NCBI GenBank assembly: GCA_003254925.1 | Contig: QANZ01035159.1 | Span: forward strand, 52,189 to 116,188 | DNA length: 64,000 nt | Direction of reading: 5' to 3' | Origin: Chamaecrista fasciculata | Lineage: Eukaryota > Streptophyta > Magnoliopsida > Fabales > Fabaceae | In this document: positions 38,301 to 50,585 of the stretch, piece after piece | Numbering within the stretch: the first letter of the stretch is position 1 | How the letters are laid out: each line of letters opens with the position of its first letter | Notes under the pieces: model-generated | The model's database searches: none | Told to the model about the DNA's origin: nothing | What the model saw: the letters and a program-made list of their open reading frames with translations, nothing else | Program-made: the position numbers and the translations under genes

Positions 38301-40900
38301 GGTCATCGTGAACTAATAATTGTTCTTCCCCCTTTGTTAATCAATCGAGTCAGTAAATGATGGAACTTACTTGGTGATTTTGACATCATGCGCGAGTTTG
38401 TAAGAGGCAAGCTTCTTTGCACGCCTAAACAGAGGAAAAGTGGAGGACCCCACTTTTCTTATGTAATATGAGTTTGGTTATCCGCTCAACATTACATATA
38501 TATATTATAACAGAGAGGGTAAAACTTAAAAGATTAGAAGAAGAAGATAAGAGGTGGGGTTTGATTACCAGTTTTGTTGACGAAAATAACGGCAACAACA
38601 ACAACACACAGAGGAGCCAATTGAATTTATTATCTTTGTAGAATTTTAAGGCTACCTGACAAAGAGAATGAACAATGAGTCAGACTCAGACAAAGTGTAG
38701 CTCTCATGTAATTGACCAGAAAAGCACATTTATAATTTTATACCGGAAAAAACTATTGAATATACATACTATTATTTAAATAGTTGATGCGATTAATTAG
38801 AAGTGTATATTTAATATTTAAGTATTAAATAATGGTTTTAGAGAAATTTAAAGATTAAAAAAATAAGTATTCTTTTAAAATAATTTTATAATTTAAAACA
38901 AGTATTAGTGTTTAGTAGTTTACAAATGATGTCTATCCCTAGCGGAAATAGATCTTCTAGAGTTCCTTTCTCTAGAGTTCTTGTGGAGTATGAGAGAGAA
39001 AGGAAGAAAAAAAAAAGGGAAAGAGAAAATATTATTTTACATATTTTTATTTTATGAATTTCATATTTTCTCTCTCTTCTTCTTCCTTTCTCTCTCTAAT
39101 TTCACAAGAATTCTAGAGAAAAGAACTCTAGAAGATCCAATCTCATTTTCTAGCACGGTGACACTGTGAGTGGGTCAACCTACAGGAATGCTTATCAATC
39201 CAAAAAAAAAGAGTAATTAATAATAGTTAATTTTATATTTAATAAATTATTATGCCATCATTAGAACTTAAGATAAAACTAAATTTATAGGATTATTACT
39301 CATTTATTTTTCTCATGTGCTATTGTGTTCATTTTNTTCCTACTATATCTTTTCTAGGAGGTTTTATCATCCTTCTTTGTATTAACCTTCTTTCTAGATA
39401 AATGTTCTGATCATAAATTATTAAGAGCTAGACAATTACCATATATATCTATTAATTCACTCGTCTGCAAAATGCAGCTACTAGCCTTTCCATTTGGTTG
39501 TGAGTCTTCATTGGCTACGTAAATTGTTGTTCTATAAATTTGTTATTGAGTTTTGGTACTGGTTTTGTTAGTAGAAACTATTAAGTCCATGTGTAGTCTT
39601 AATTAATGGTATATTGTAGTCTTTGGTTGTTTTGGTTGGTGGAATTTAGTGTTTGTAGTTTGTGGTCACAACAAGAAGAATTTGCATAACTTGAATTGAG
39701 TAAGGTGTGTATGTGACATGGCTAAATAGAACTAAACTTCAACTATATTTTGTATATCTCATTCTTTCTCTCATTTGTGAATATTGTGGGGGCTTCCACC
39801 TTTTAATTTGTGTCTTTGTATTACCTTAAATATAAATAAGTAGTAATTAGCTTGTTATTTTAACTTTTCTTGGTCATGTGTTAGTCTAATTATAACAATA
39901 AATATAAATAACACTTGTTTACCTTAAATATCTCATTCTTTCGGGTTTGTATTTCTATGTATCTCACTGCTTACCTTTGCATTCAAACACATCACACAAC
40001 AAAGTTTTCTAGTGTCGTGTTATATTTATTAACTACATGTTGTGTTTCCTATCTTATGGCTGCTACTTCATTAATAATAATCTCTCCCCTGTTACATCCT
40101 CTGTTTTAGAGAACGATAACCGTTTGTGTCATATTGGGAGGTGGTTATCTTATCTATTCATGAAGCTTTTGCGGTTTTTACTTCTACTGGTTCTATTGGG
40201 CTGTGATATTTTTTTTTTTTTCTTTTTTTGATCTAGACTTGCATGAATCTCCTTGTGAAACTGAGTCTGCAAAGAAAGTGATTCAAAGTTTAAAAGCCTG
40301 CCTTGCTTAGTTTCAAAGATGATGAACTCTGAATACAAGAAAGAGGAACTCCAGTTGTAAACTATGTTGTACCAGAGCGAAGCTTACACCAAAATTTAAT
40401 TAGCGTCTAAATTTCTTTTTACTCGCATCAGTCTCAAGTCTCAGCAATTTTAAAATTGGACTTGAACAAAAGATATTCTCACTAAGTTCCTTGACTTGTC
40501 ATTGTTTTGTCTTATATTATGTATCTCTTTTATTTGAGCATGAACGTTGAAATGCCAAGTGATACGGACCCCACTGTCAAGCCAATTCTTATTTATGATA
40601 CCTTAGTTTAGTTAGGTGTATGTTTCTGATTTCATTTCTAATATTTTCATTTTATGTTATTTAGGAAGTAGTGGGATCATGTTGAAGGTAGTGGGTAGTT
40701 ATATAAGCCACTACCATCATAGCTTAGTGTTTCCATATTTTTGGGAGTAATTGGGCAGACCTGTGTCTTTTTTTTTCCAAGTATTAAGATCCTTAGTTAC
40801 TTGTGGCTTATTTTCCAAGTGTTCAGATTCTGCACTTGTGGTTTATTTTCATTTATCTTGCCTGGGGTTCTATCACCAAGCTTGGCATTCAATCTTTCAG
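35339..40900. other. 5.5-kb region without a confident gene
   Basis: I searched here for the missing first exon of the IST1-like gene and found none. The region includes a tandemly repeated CCTTTTGTTACCTCATATG motif (37155, 37255) ending at a lone N (37289), and a GC-richer stretch 37420-37880 with repeated GACGAGAAGCT motifs and short open frames of no recognised family. Around 37940-37975 is CCGGAGTTCCTGGCTCCGTC, of the kind seen at transposon ends. A palindromic element follows (38951-39137), plus lone Ns at 37907 and 39335. A tRNA-like GTTCGAATCTAG at 37087 may be a SINE B box. Confidence 0.5.
38951..39137. mobile_element. Palindromic MITE-like element, 187 bp
   Basis: GATCTTCTAGAGTTCCTTTC and CTCTAGAGTTCTTGTG on the left are mirrored by CACAAGAATTCTAGAG and AAAGAACTCTAGAAGATC on the right. 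The centre is AG-rich then CT-rich. It could fold into a long hairpin if transcribed. Confidence 0.7.
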
Positions 40901-42536
40901 GTGGATCAACTGATCAAAGATGAAAGCTTAGCTGCAACATATGAACTATTAGACAACTTCTGTGAATTCATCCTGACTCAACTCTCCTACATCCGAAGGC
41001 ACAAGTACGACATGTTACATTATGCAACTATATATATATACCACACACACAAATCAAAATAAGACAAGTTAAAGAAACTCGTTCAATGCATAACATTGAT
41101 CTGATTGCTCAACTTTTGCCAAACATAGGGACTGTCCAAATGATATTAATGAAGCAGCTTCAAGCCTTATATATGCCTCTGCCAGATGTGGGGAACTTCC
41201 TGAGCTTTGTGTCATCAGAAAGCTTTTCGGAGAGCGTTATGGTCTGAGGTTTGCAGCTTCTGCTGTGGAGCTATTTCCCGGAAATCTTGTTAACAATCAG
41301 GTTTTCTCACCTGAAAAGACAAAATTAACAAAATTTCATATCTAACGATTATTTATACATATATTGATGTTTTAAAAATAACAGCTAAAAGAGAGTCTCT
41401 CAGAAAAGAGTGTACCGGATGATGTGAAGTACAGAGTAGTAGATGAAATAGCTAGAGACTACTGCCTTCAACCAGAGCTTTTGGCTATTGAGTACTACCC
41501 TGGTTGGCAACAAATGCAGCAGGTGATTCAAATATTAAGAAAGTTGAAAAGTTTTTAGATAGGCATGATCTGCAAAAATAAAATCATTTGATTAAATGAA
41601 TTATAAATTCACATTTTTAACCTACATATCTATTTTAGTAGATTGAACTGGGTTTGTCTAAGAACATCTCAATGAAATTATCACCTATCTTGTTTAGTGG
41701 TACCAAACATGCTGAACTATTTTGTGCAGGTGAAAGAAATCAAAGAGTATGAATGTGACAGTGATTTGGATAAAGATAATCTGAAACTACTAGAGTTCAC
41801 ATCATCTGAATCTCCCATGAGAGAAAAAACTCAAGTTGGTTATGACTGTGAATGCGGTTTATATGAAGAAGAATTGGAGAGTGGGAAGTCCAGCACAAGG
41901 AGCTACAGAAAGAGCAAGAGAGTAACAGATAAAAGATCAAGAAGAAGAACAACATCACTCGAAAATTCAGGCATAATAGATATTGGTTGCATGCTGTACT
42001 ACAAGCAGCCATCCAAAAGTCCCTTAAAGAAGCACCATAAGCCTTATGTTGAGGCATTTTCACAAACATGTTATCCTCAGAAAAGACTGAAAATGGAAAG
42101 AGATGGGTGCAGCCTAGACCACCCTTGTTATTTTTGTGTTTGTGATGATGATGACAGAAATTACATGGAAGCATTTCCAGTGAAGCCAAACAGAGAGACT
42201 CATAGAGCTATACAAATTCAACAAAAACCCATTTGGAATGAAGAATCAAACAAGGGAAAATTGGAATTGGTTTCCATCCCAGAGAAAGCAGTGTATAATG
42301 TATTCACATACCCAGATTGTAACAAAACTGAAAAGCAAAAGAAAGAAACACCAGAAGCATATACAAGAGCAATGACGATGCCCCTAGAACGCCAAAAATG
42401 TTGCAGAGACAAGATGGTGAGGACCTATTCATGTCTTCCTCAAAATCCCAAACATGTTCATCCTAAGCTGCCAGACTATGATGATTTAGCTGCCAAATTC
42501 TTGGCTCTAAAGATTGAACTTCTAGGAAATAAATAA
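40901..42536 (+). CDS. IST1-like (Vps4 regulator) ESCRT-III-associated protein, 5' exon not found
   Basis: Exons: 40901-41004, 41129-41300, 41385-41522 and 41730-42536, all in phase. They encode VDQLIKDESLAATYELLDNF, CPNDINEAASSLIYASARCGELPEL, RKLFGERYGLRFAASAVE, VKYRVVDEIARDYCLQPE, and a long basic, Cys-containing tail ending DDLAAKFLALKIELL. These correspond to the later helices of the IST1 domain plus a plant-type disordered C-terminus. Family knowledge: IST1 proteins bind ESCRT-III and the AAA ATPase Vps4 at multivesicular bodies. The first helix (normally about 50 residues rich in Lys/Arg before this point) should lie in an upstream exon joined at the TTTCAG acceptor before 40901. I could not find it, so the gene may be 5'-truncated, or its first exon may be distant or lost in a gap. 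Confidence 0.82.
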
Positions 42537-44368
42537 TAGAATAGAAGTGGTAGCAAAATTTTGAGAAATTTTATTTAATTTAGTCCATAGTGATTCACTA
42601 GTCACAACATTTATAAACTCTAGCATCTTCAACTTTTTTTTTTCTATTTTCTACTTAAAAGGCTTTTTTGTAATGCCTTGTTTCTATATGCGCTTACAAA
42701 TTTTTCAGTAGGTTTCGTGTCCGTATTGGAAAAAAAAAAAAAAGATAAGCCACTTGGCATTTCTCTACCACCAGGCAGGGATTTAACAGACTTAAGACAA
42801 AAAATTGCAGATGAGGGATTAGTGGATTACTATTGACACAAAATTAGGGCTGGGTTGATTTAAGGAAATATTTCATGTTTTTAATTTGTGTTTTCATTTT
42901 TGAAATTCTATTTTTATTGCTCAATTTTCAATATTTAAAAAATTTGTTTTTTTATAAAGTCAAAGAATTATTTTCATTCATATTTAAATTATGCTAATTT
43001 GAATAACGTTAATTTTTATATGCTTTTAAGTTTGATTATTACTAAATAATGATAGATTAAATAATTTTTTTTTTGTGTAAAGTAGCAAAATATCACAAAT
43101 TTATTTTTGAAAATACTAAAAACGTCTTTTTGACGTTTTCTGTTTTCAGCCTGTTTTAAGAAATATTTTTAGAAAATATTTTCAAAAAAACTATAGAAAA
43201 CAAGTTTTTAGTCCTATTTCTTGTTTACATTACAAATAAAAATAGAAAATAAGACAACCAAACGGCCTTAATATGCGAAATTGTGTTTTCCACTCGAAAA
43301 TGGATGGACATTCATGAATCTTGATCCCACTTAAACCTATTAATGTTCATGGTATATCCTTGGTCAAGTTTCTTGTAATTTGCACTTAGAAACTTGATGG
43401 ATTTTGTTTTTTAGTTTTTTTCTTATTGGTTCATAAGAAATTAAACATTAAACAGGTTGATTCTATTCGTCCATGTTGGCTGGTTACCTCAATGAATAAG
43501 TGCATGTGCTATTTCCTAGGCATGCTCTTGGAATATCACATCATTATTCGTTTTCTCTCATCCTACTTCTTCACATAATCATATTCAAAAATTATAACCT
43601 CTTTTTTATAAAATAAAATAAAATAAAATATAACCTCTCCTAAATCATGTATATATTCATTTAGAAAAGAAACTATTATTTTTCATAATTATATATTTTT
43701 ATAATTTTAATATATAATCAAACTAATTTTTTTATTTTTATGATACTATTTTTATCAATCTTTCTTATTGTCTTAAAATAAAATAAAAGTAACTAATTTT
43801 ATTTTTAATATAATTTCAAATTTTTATGTAATTAAAATTTTACATTGATTTTAAAACAATTTGAAATTTAAAATTGAAATTTGATTGAAGAGTTATTTTA
43901 TTTTACTATATATTTATTTTTATATCTTATTTTTTATCAATGAGAAAATTCCTCAAACATATATAACAGTATAGATAATAGTATGTGATATATATTACTT
44001 TTTAAAAAAGTTTTGCCCAATTCCAACGATGGGGGTCCAAACAAATCCAAAATCGCCAGCCCATAATTAAGTTTTTCTTATGGCTATCACCAAATATTTT
44101 GTACTGAGCACTGAGGAATGAGGATCTCCTTAAATGGAAACAAAATCAAAGTTTTCCCTTTAGGTCCAAAGACCTAACAAAAAATAATGGAACTAGGGAC
44201 ATGTAGAATAACAGTGAATCCACTGAACCAAATGAAAAGATATGGGAAAGCTAGATAGATTGTTTACCCGAAGACCTAGATCGTACCGTTTGACCATTTA
44301 AATTATTAAATATAAAATTATATTTATTAATCATATTTATTGAAACAATTCACTTTTTATAAAAATTT
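42537..44368. other. AT-rich intergenic, no gene seen
   Basis: Very AT-rich between about 42880 and 44000. A TAAAA tandem run lies near 43610-43628. No coding sequence or structured element is recognised. Confidence 0.5.
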
Positions 44369-44370
44369 AA

Positions 44371-44665
44371 GGTCAAAGTTTTAATTTGGTATTTTTTTTT
44401 GTCTCATATTTTTTGGTCAAGTCCCAATTTAATCTTTTTTTTAACAGATTTGTTCTTATATCTTTGGAACAATTGTAGAATTAGTTTTATATGTTTGAGT
44501 CAACTAGTCATTGTAAAAGTATCAACTAACATGGGTCCAAAAATTATAAGAGACCAAATTGGAATCTCTTGTAAAAATATGGGACAAAAAATGCAAAAAA
44601 AAAAAAAATATATGACCAAATTAAAAACTAATCAAAAGATATGGAACCAAATTTACACTTTAACC
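44371..44665. mobile_element. Fold-back element, same family as 6791-7174
   Basis: Left GGTCAAAGTTTTAATTTGG with repeated TTGGTC/TCTCATAT motifs; right complement CCAAATTTACACTTTAACC. About 295 bp, non-coding. The flanks AAAATTTA and AAAGTTTA are similar but not identical. Confidence 0.6.
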
Positions 44666-45078
44666 AAAGTTTAATAATTATTATTGTAGTAATAAATGTT
44701 ATTAAAAAAGAAAAATATTCTCTATATATTAATGTTTTTATACAAATTTGAGTAAGTATCAAAATTAGTTTTTATTTTCAAATTTACCAATAGTCGAATC
44801 TTAATATATGAATTCAAATTTGAATAAATCTTGAAATGAATCTTTTTTAATTGATATAAAATTTATTTGGCAAAAGATCCTTTGGTGCCCCTAACATTTA
44901 GGGCCAGTTTCAGTTATGCCTTTAACGTTTGCTTTGTGTCAGTTATGCCCCCAATGTGAAACGTTGGTGTCAATTATACCCTAAAGTTTGACTTCGTTAA
45001 TTATATGGACGGAAAATGCTGACGTGTCAATTTTTTTCTGAATTGAACACGTGGCACATGACTGGATAAATAAAACAT

Positions 45079-45355
45079 GGCCAAAGTCCAATTTTGGTCC
45101 CTCAGTTATGCTCAATGTTCCAAATTGGTCCCTCAGTTATTTTCCGTTCCATATTGGTCCTCAGTTTTTCAAAACTTGGCACAGTTGGTCCCTCAAACGT
45201 TTTCGATCCATTTAGAGAACGAAAAAAAAAAGACAGAATTGATTTTTAACTCCTAAAAGTTTGCATTTTTTACATTAAGGTCATTTTTCTTTTTATAATA
45301 GGATCAAAACATAAGAACAAAAAATTAATTAAGATTATAATTGAATTTAAACAAA

Positions 45356-45400
<45 letters not shown>

Positions 45401-45733
45401 AGTAATTAAATCTTAATCTTAATTTTCGTCTATCGATCCTTAGATTAGAGAGAGATCTTTTTGTTTAAATTCAATTATAATTTTAATTTATTTTTTGTTC
45501 TTATATTTTGATCTTACTATAAAAAGAAAATTACCATAATGTAAAAAGTTCAAACTTTTAGGAGTTAAAAATCAAATTTGTTTTTTTTTTAACGGAAAAA
45601 TGGATGGAAAGCGTTTGAGGGACCAACTGTGCCAAGTCTTAGAAAACTGAGGGATCAATATGGAATGAAAAATAACTGAGGGACCAATTTGGAATATTGA
45701 GCATAACTGAAGTACCAAAATAGGACTTTGGCC
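45079..45733. mobile_element. Inner fold-back element, same arms as 16642-17769
   Basis: Begins GGCCAAAGTCCAATTTTGG and ends with the complement. Arms repeat TTGGTCCCTCAGTTATT motifs, and the centre holds a CT microsatellite (45359-45400). It is nearly palindromic throughout and has no captured exon, unlike the relative at 16642. The bases just outside it (AACAT / ATGTT) are inverted, not direct, repeats, so no target duplication can be read. Confidence 0.75.
45359..45400. repeat. CT dinucleotide microsatellite
   Basis: About 20 CT units in the centre of the inner fold-back element. Confidence 0.9.
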
Positions 45734-46084
45734 ATGTTTTATTTATCCAGTCATGTGCTACATGCTCAATTCAGAAAAAAAAAATTGACACATAGGTAAA
45801 TAAATTGACACGTTAGCATTTTTCAGCCACATAATTAACAGAGTCAAACTTTAGGTATAATTGACACCAACGTTTCACATTGAGGCATAATTAACACAAA
45901 ACAAACGTTAGGGGCATAACTGAAACTGACCCCAAACGTTAGGGGCACCAAAGGGTCTTTTGCCAATTTATTTTTTATAAAAAAGTATTCTTCTAAACTT
46001 TTATAACTATTTGTGATATTAGAAGAATAGTTAAGATAGCTTGCAAGCAATCATATTAATGGAGAAAGACATATATTGATAGAC

Positions 46085-46370
46085 TTTTTTAACGATCACC
46101 CATAAGATGATTCAGAATTACCCCATGAGAATCAGAAGCGCCCCTTGTTTCAAAGAGGGGATGATGGGTTATTAACATTTCATTTATGGTTAGAACCGAA
46201 TTGAAAGCTAAGCAGAAGTCAAAAAAAATAAATAGAGATGTCTTTTACATTACTCGTGATATATGTGAAAGTATCGATGTAATTTCATAGAACCATTCGA
46301 TCTGAATGCTACATGAAGAATATAAACCAGGTGAAGGAAGTAGATTAGAAGATCATATCCAAATTTTAAA
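46085..46370. other. Possible plastid-derived DNA (NUPT)
   Basis: The stretch around GCGCCCCTTGTTTCAAAG, TTGAAAGCTAAGCAGAAG and TCGATCTGAATGCTACATG resembles, from memory, chloroplast inverted-repeat spacer near trnL-CAA/ycf15. It is less AT-rich than its surroundings and encodes nothing obvious. An alignment to a plastome would settle this. Confidence 0.4.
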
Positions 46371-47014
46371 AGTAAAATTTCAAACTATATACTGCTTACC
46401 AAAGAAAATAATAATATTGATCATATTCTTCCTAGCTATTCTCACCACATTTCTATTCCACCACGCAAGAGTACTGTTTCATTATGCTATCCTTAACTTA
46501 CAAGCTTTAAGAATATAAAAACACGTACAGACAAGTTAAGTAGTATTAAAAATGTTCCGGGATATAGTTTCACTATTTTATTTGAATTTTAAAAAGCTAA
46601 GTACAAACAGAGGAACAAACATAATTTATTGTAATTGGCAACAAATAGTCATGCGCATGATCTATTTATATTTTTATTATTTTTTGCGATACCGTAGTGC
46701 TTCAAACTTCAAAGAGCTCAATTCCTCTGGAACTTTCTCACACTACACTAGAATAGATTTGATTAACATTGATTGTTATATTATTCTTATTTTAAATAAA
46801 TTAAAAAAAAAATTAAAGAAAGACATAACTCAAGCTAGTTGAGCTTTCGACAACAATGTCCTTGCGATATAGATAAACATACGCATGGTCTTTGTGTTGT
46901 GAGAGTACTGAGCCAAAACGTGCACACACACATACATGTATATATATATACCTTCAACCATAAATTAATAGAAAATTCAAAGGCTTTTTCCCATTCCAAT
47001 ATTGAAGTCAACAT
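46371..47014. other. Intergenic, no gene seen
   Basis: AT-rich sequence with only short frames lacking family resemblance. Runs up to the LTR at 47020. Confidence 0.4.
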
Positions 47015-47019
47015 CTTTT

Positions 47020-47481
47020 TGTTGGAAAATAGTTAGTAATTAAAGTCTCACATTGGATAAGTTGAAGGGTTGAGAAGAGGGTTCATATGTAAAGGGTCAT
47101 AACTCTTCATATGTGGATAGTTGTAACTGTTTATTAAAAAGTCATGAATATTGAATCATGACAAGTTATGACCAATCGTTAAGATTGAACATGAAAAGAT
47201 ATGATTGTAGGAATCTGAAAGATTGTACATCTTCAGTTTTTCCTCTATAAATAGCATCTCTTCTCTCAAACAGAAAATCAATCAAGAGATCTCATCTTCA
47301 ACTTTTCTTTCACAAAATTGTGTTCATAAGATATTATAGTTTTGCTGGCTATAATAATATCAGGCTTTGTAAAATCTTGGAGGAAATCTATCATATAAAC
47401 CCAGCAACAATTGAATAGTGGAGGCTTAATTTACTTAAGGACAGTGATCACACTATCAAAGGATATACTATATTCCTAACC
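47020..47481 (+). mobile_element. Probable solo LTR, 462 bp
   Basis: Starts TGTTGGAAAATAG and ends TATTCCTAACC, flanked by the direct repeat CTTTT (47015-47019 and 47482-47486). Contains a plausible TATA box (CTATAAATAGC at about 47245) and a CT-rich transcribed region. The expected terminal CA reads CC, so either one base has changed or the right end is slightly off. Copia-like by general appearance. Confidence 0.6.
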
Positions 47482-47486
47482 CTTTT

Positions 47487-48695
47487 TATCTATATATGGT
47501 TTATATAAGAGAAAATAGAAAGTGTCGGCGCATTTCAAAAACTAAATGTAACACGTGGACATCTTTATTACAAGTGATTATTCTCTAATGATTACCATGA
47601 GATATTTGTGTGGTAAAAAAGAAAAACTCAAAAACAGAGGTGGCGTGCCGAATCAACAAAAATGAATGGAGCTAATAGTTGACCACCGACATTATGCCCA
47701 TTTTCACCGACTTCTTCTAACAAGATTGACTTTCAAAACACGACTTCATTTTTATAATGTCAATTGTCAACCCCTACGCCGAAAGTTACCAACCCCATAA
47801 CTTAACTACCTCATGCTAGCTACTTTCATTAATTTATTTAACTCCAGATATTTTCCATTATTATCATCCAATCCTACGTCCATTATTATCACCATTTAGT
47901 AACCTTAATTAATCTTTCTTCATGGACGCATTTGAATATTAATATTTTGTTTCAGGTGAGTTATGCTGTTGCTTTTGTCACCCTCAATCAACAAAACCAA
48001 TTTTTTATAAGTTTTGTCGATATTGGTTAATAGCTATCAAGATAAGGGTAAGTGGCAAATAGGATATTGCATAAAAATTAAGACACCAACATACAAGATT
48101 TGTATTATACTAATAGATATTTTCTATCACCAATAATATATAATATTTAGTTTTTTGGGTGCTTCATGAATTCCCTTTTTAATAATATTTTCTAGTCTTC
48201 AATAATTAATGTCCGAGAGTGACGTACGAGAAAACAAAACCCAGTACCAAGTGTGAGAAAATATCTTGGAGCCTTGTAGGATGAATCAGCCAACCATGGC
48301 TCGCCACGTCATACAGTACGAAAAGGCAAAATTCAAAAGACGTGTATGGTTTTGAAACCCCTTTCTACTCTGTTTCTCTCTGAAATAAATAAACCCTCTC
48401 CTCCCTCACTTTCTTCGTCATTCTCACAAGAAACTCCCCACTCTCCATTCCCTTCGTTTCTCTCTCAGTATTCTAGAGATTTGAGATGGGTATATACACA
48501 ACATAACCATAAACCCAAAAAAAAATGAAAAGTTTTCACTTTTCACATCCGACTCTGTTTTTGATTTGATCGGATTACTCACCTTACCTTACTTACCTCT
48601 CTTCATCGATCATAACCCAGACTCTAAAATTCAGTCTTTTCTTCTTTCTTTTCCAATTTTGGCCCATCTCATTTATCTGAATCTGTGTTCTTTTC
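47487..48695. other. ERF gene upstream region and 5' leader
   Basis: No separate gene. An ACGT-core element CCACGTCAT lies near 48305, and AAATAAATAAACCC near 48383 could be the TATA region. The leader 48395-48695 is CT-rich and carries short upstream ATGs (48346 and 48486), which might reduce translation. These are inferences from position and composition. Confidence 0.35.
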
Positions 48696-49517
48696 ATGGA
48701 GGGAGCGAGAGGGAAGTCATTGTCTGAGAACAGAGGCAAAGTCGCTCATGATGACTCTGATCATCACAAGTTTAGTAATCATATGGAAGAAACCCAAGAT
48801 TTTAGCTTTCCAATTCCTCCTTCGTCTTCTTCTTCTTTCACATTTCCTTTCTCTCTCGATGGGTTTTCATACCCATCTGGAAATGGAGCCACATATATGC
48901 CTCTGTTTCGTCCATCACTAAACCTGCATCAACCATCCATGGTGTGTTTCTCAAACCCACAAATGATAGCCTCAGATTCATCACATCATACTCATCAGAT
49001 TCAGCCATTGCATACTAAGAGGCTGTACAGAGGAGTGAGGCAACGCCATTGGGGAAAATGGGTGGCTGAGATTCGTCTTCCTCGAAACAGAACTCGACTC
49101 TGGCTAGGCACATTTGATAGTGCAGAAGAAGCAGCCATGGCTTATGATCGTGAGGCTTTTAAGCTCAGAGGAGACAACGCTAGGCTCAATTTCCCAGACC
49201 TCTTTCTTAATAAACCTCGAGATTCAGATGCACCCACTTCTTCTTCTTCTTCTTCAAAGGAAGCTCAAGAAGCACAAGAGAATAATAATAAAAATAATGT
49301 CGAGGAAGTTAAGGAAACAGAGGAGTTGGTTAATGGGGAAATGTCAGATTGGATGGGTTCGATTCCAGAAGCAGAGTGGGGACCCGAGAGCCCAGTGTGG
49401 GAATGGGATGATTTGGATTCCACCAATAATCTTGGGTTTCAGTCACACTTTCCTTTTGTGAATCAAGATCAGCATGAGTTTCACGATCCTCCTCAGAGAC
49501 AAGGAGATAACATATAG
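48696..49517 (+). CDS. AP2/ERF transcription factor, DREB A-6 group (ERF060/061-like)
   Basis: Single exon, 273 residues. One AP2 domain spans about residues 110-168 ([48 protein letters not shown]). Val in KWVAEIR and Leu at the DREB position-19 equivalent fit the A-6 (RAP2.4-related) group more than classical DREB1/2. Residues 33-110 are Ser/Pro/His-rich. The C-terminus is acidic with Trp ([21 protein letters not shown]), a plausible activation domain. Family knowledge: nuclear DNA-binding regulator of GCC-box or DRE sites, with A-6 members linked to stress and light responses. No basic cluster outside the AP2 domain is obvious. The SSSSSSSK stretch comes from TCT/TTC repeats. Confidence 0.93.
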   Translation: MEGARGKSLSENRGKVAHDDSDHHKFSNHMEETQDFSFPIPPSSSSSFTFPFSLDGFSYPSGNGATYMPLFRPSLNLHQPSMVCFSNPQMIASDSSHHTHQIQPLHTKRLYRGVRQRHWGKWVAEIRLPRNRTRLWLGTFDSAEEAAMAYDREAFKLRGDNARLNFPDLFLNKPRDSDAPTSSSSSSKEAQEAQENNNKNNVEEVKETEELVNGEMSDWMGSIPEAEWGPESPVWEWDDLDSTNNLGFQSHFPFVNQDQHEFHDPPQRQGDNI

Positions 49518-50573
49518 GACAGATTTCTTCTTTAGTTTCTTCTTCTCATATGATGCTGCATGCTTTTTTAGGCCTTTCGGCATCTACCTCATCACACTCG
49601 ATGACCCTATAATATATCTACTCATTGATCCTTGTGTTTTCATTTGTTAGTTTTGAATCCTAGTTTCATGTACTAAACCAGTCTGTGGCTTTAGTTTCAG
49701 AGAAGGAGACGGTTTTGTGATTTCCTTCGCAATTCATTCCGTCCGTGTTGAGCTCTGTTTTTTCAGCTCCAAGGATGGCATGCTTATGTACTCATGTGAT
49801 CTTATATATCTTAATCACTATCTTATTGCAAATCCCAAGAGAATCATATACCATTTTTAAAACTTCAAAACCTCATTTTGGTAAGGTAACCAAGAAAAGA
49901 AGAAAAGAAGGATGGATTTTGTTGTGTAGAGAATAGAGATGGAATGTGTTTAATTAATGTTTGTTATTTTATTATCAAATGAGGGGCGGTAGATGTGGGC
50001 CCAGTCACCGGCCCAATAGATCATCTACATTTCTTAATTCAGATGCCATGCATCATAATTGATAACTGATAACGACAAGTTTCACACCAAAACGAGTTCA
50101 CAAATGATCAATTAGTTATAAAATTTGGCCTAGAACGAATTAAAACAGAGAATAAATTAAGGATTAATCACAACGAGAATCACGTGATTAAATTATAGTA
50201 TTATACATGGCAACGACAAATATAGGTTTCCAAGTACCATGTTCTTCAAAGAAATGAAAAAACTGACCCATTTATCTGCAGATTCTTAAGATGAAGTGAA
50301 CATATAACTATTGGGGAATAATTTACCTTATCAATTTGATTTAACATAAAATCTCAGTTGCATAAATCAGTTCATAAAAAAATTTCTTAACGATTGGGCC
50401 CTTTTCTGTTAATCATTAGAGAAAAAACCACAGAGCCGAGCCCAAGTGTACCCAAGCCTGTCACATTTTAAGAAAAAATCACTATAATTTGAAATTGGCC
50501 TTATAACCTGGACGGCTGGACCCATTAATATAATGGGTTAAAGAATAACAGAATTTATTAACTTTTTTTTTTT
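49518..50573. other. ERF 3' flank, no gene seen
   Basis: Includes the ERF 3' UTR and AT-rich spacer. The frame at 49745-49936 has no family resemblance. Confidence 0.4.
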
Positions 50574-50585
50574 AATTATGTTCTT

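Larger units (their letters stand above)
44869..45964. mobile_element. Outer fold-back element with perfect 9-bp TSD
   Basis: Ends GGCAAAAGATCCTTTGGTGC and its complement GCACCAAAGGGTCTTTTGCC. Flanked by the perfect direct repeat AATTTATTT (44860-44868 and 45965-45973). The arms (about 210-230 bp) repeat CAGTTATGCC-type motifs. Between the arms sits a second palindromic element (45079-45733). The 9-bp duplication points to the Mutator-like superfamily. Confidence 0.85.

Noticed and set aside
40751-40900. Upstream in-frame extension of the IST1-like exon (…LGFYHQAW…)
   Set aside because: It superficially resembles the family's helix, but it precedes a clear TTTCAG acceptor and lacks the Lys/Arg-rich helix; more likely intron.
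41797-42412. Antisense frames in the last IST1-like exon
   Set aside because: Shadows of the well-supported plus-strand exon.
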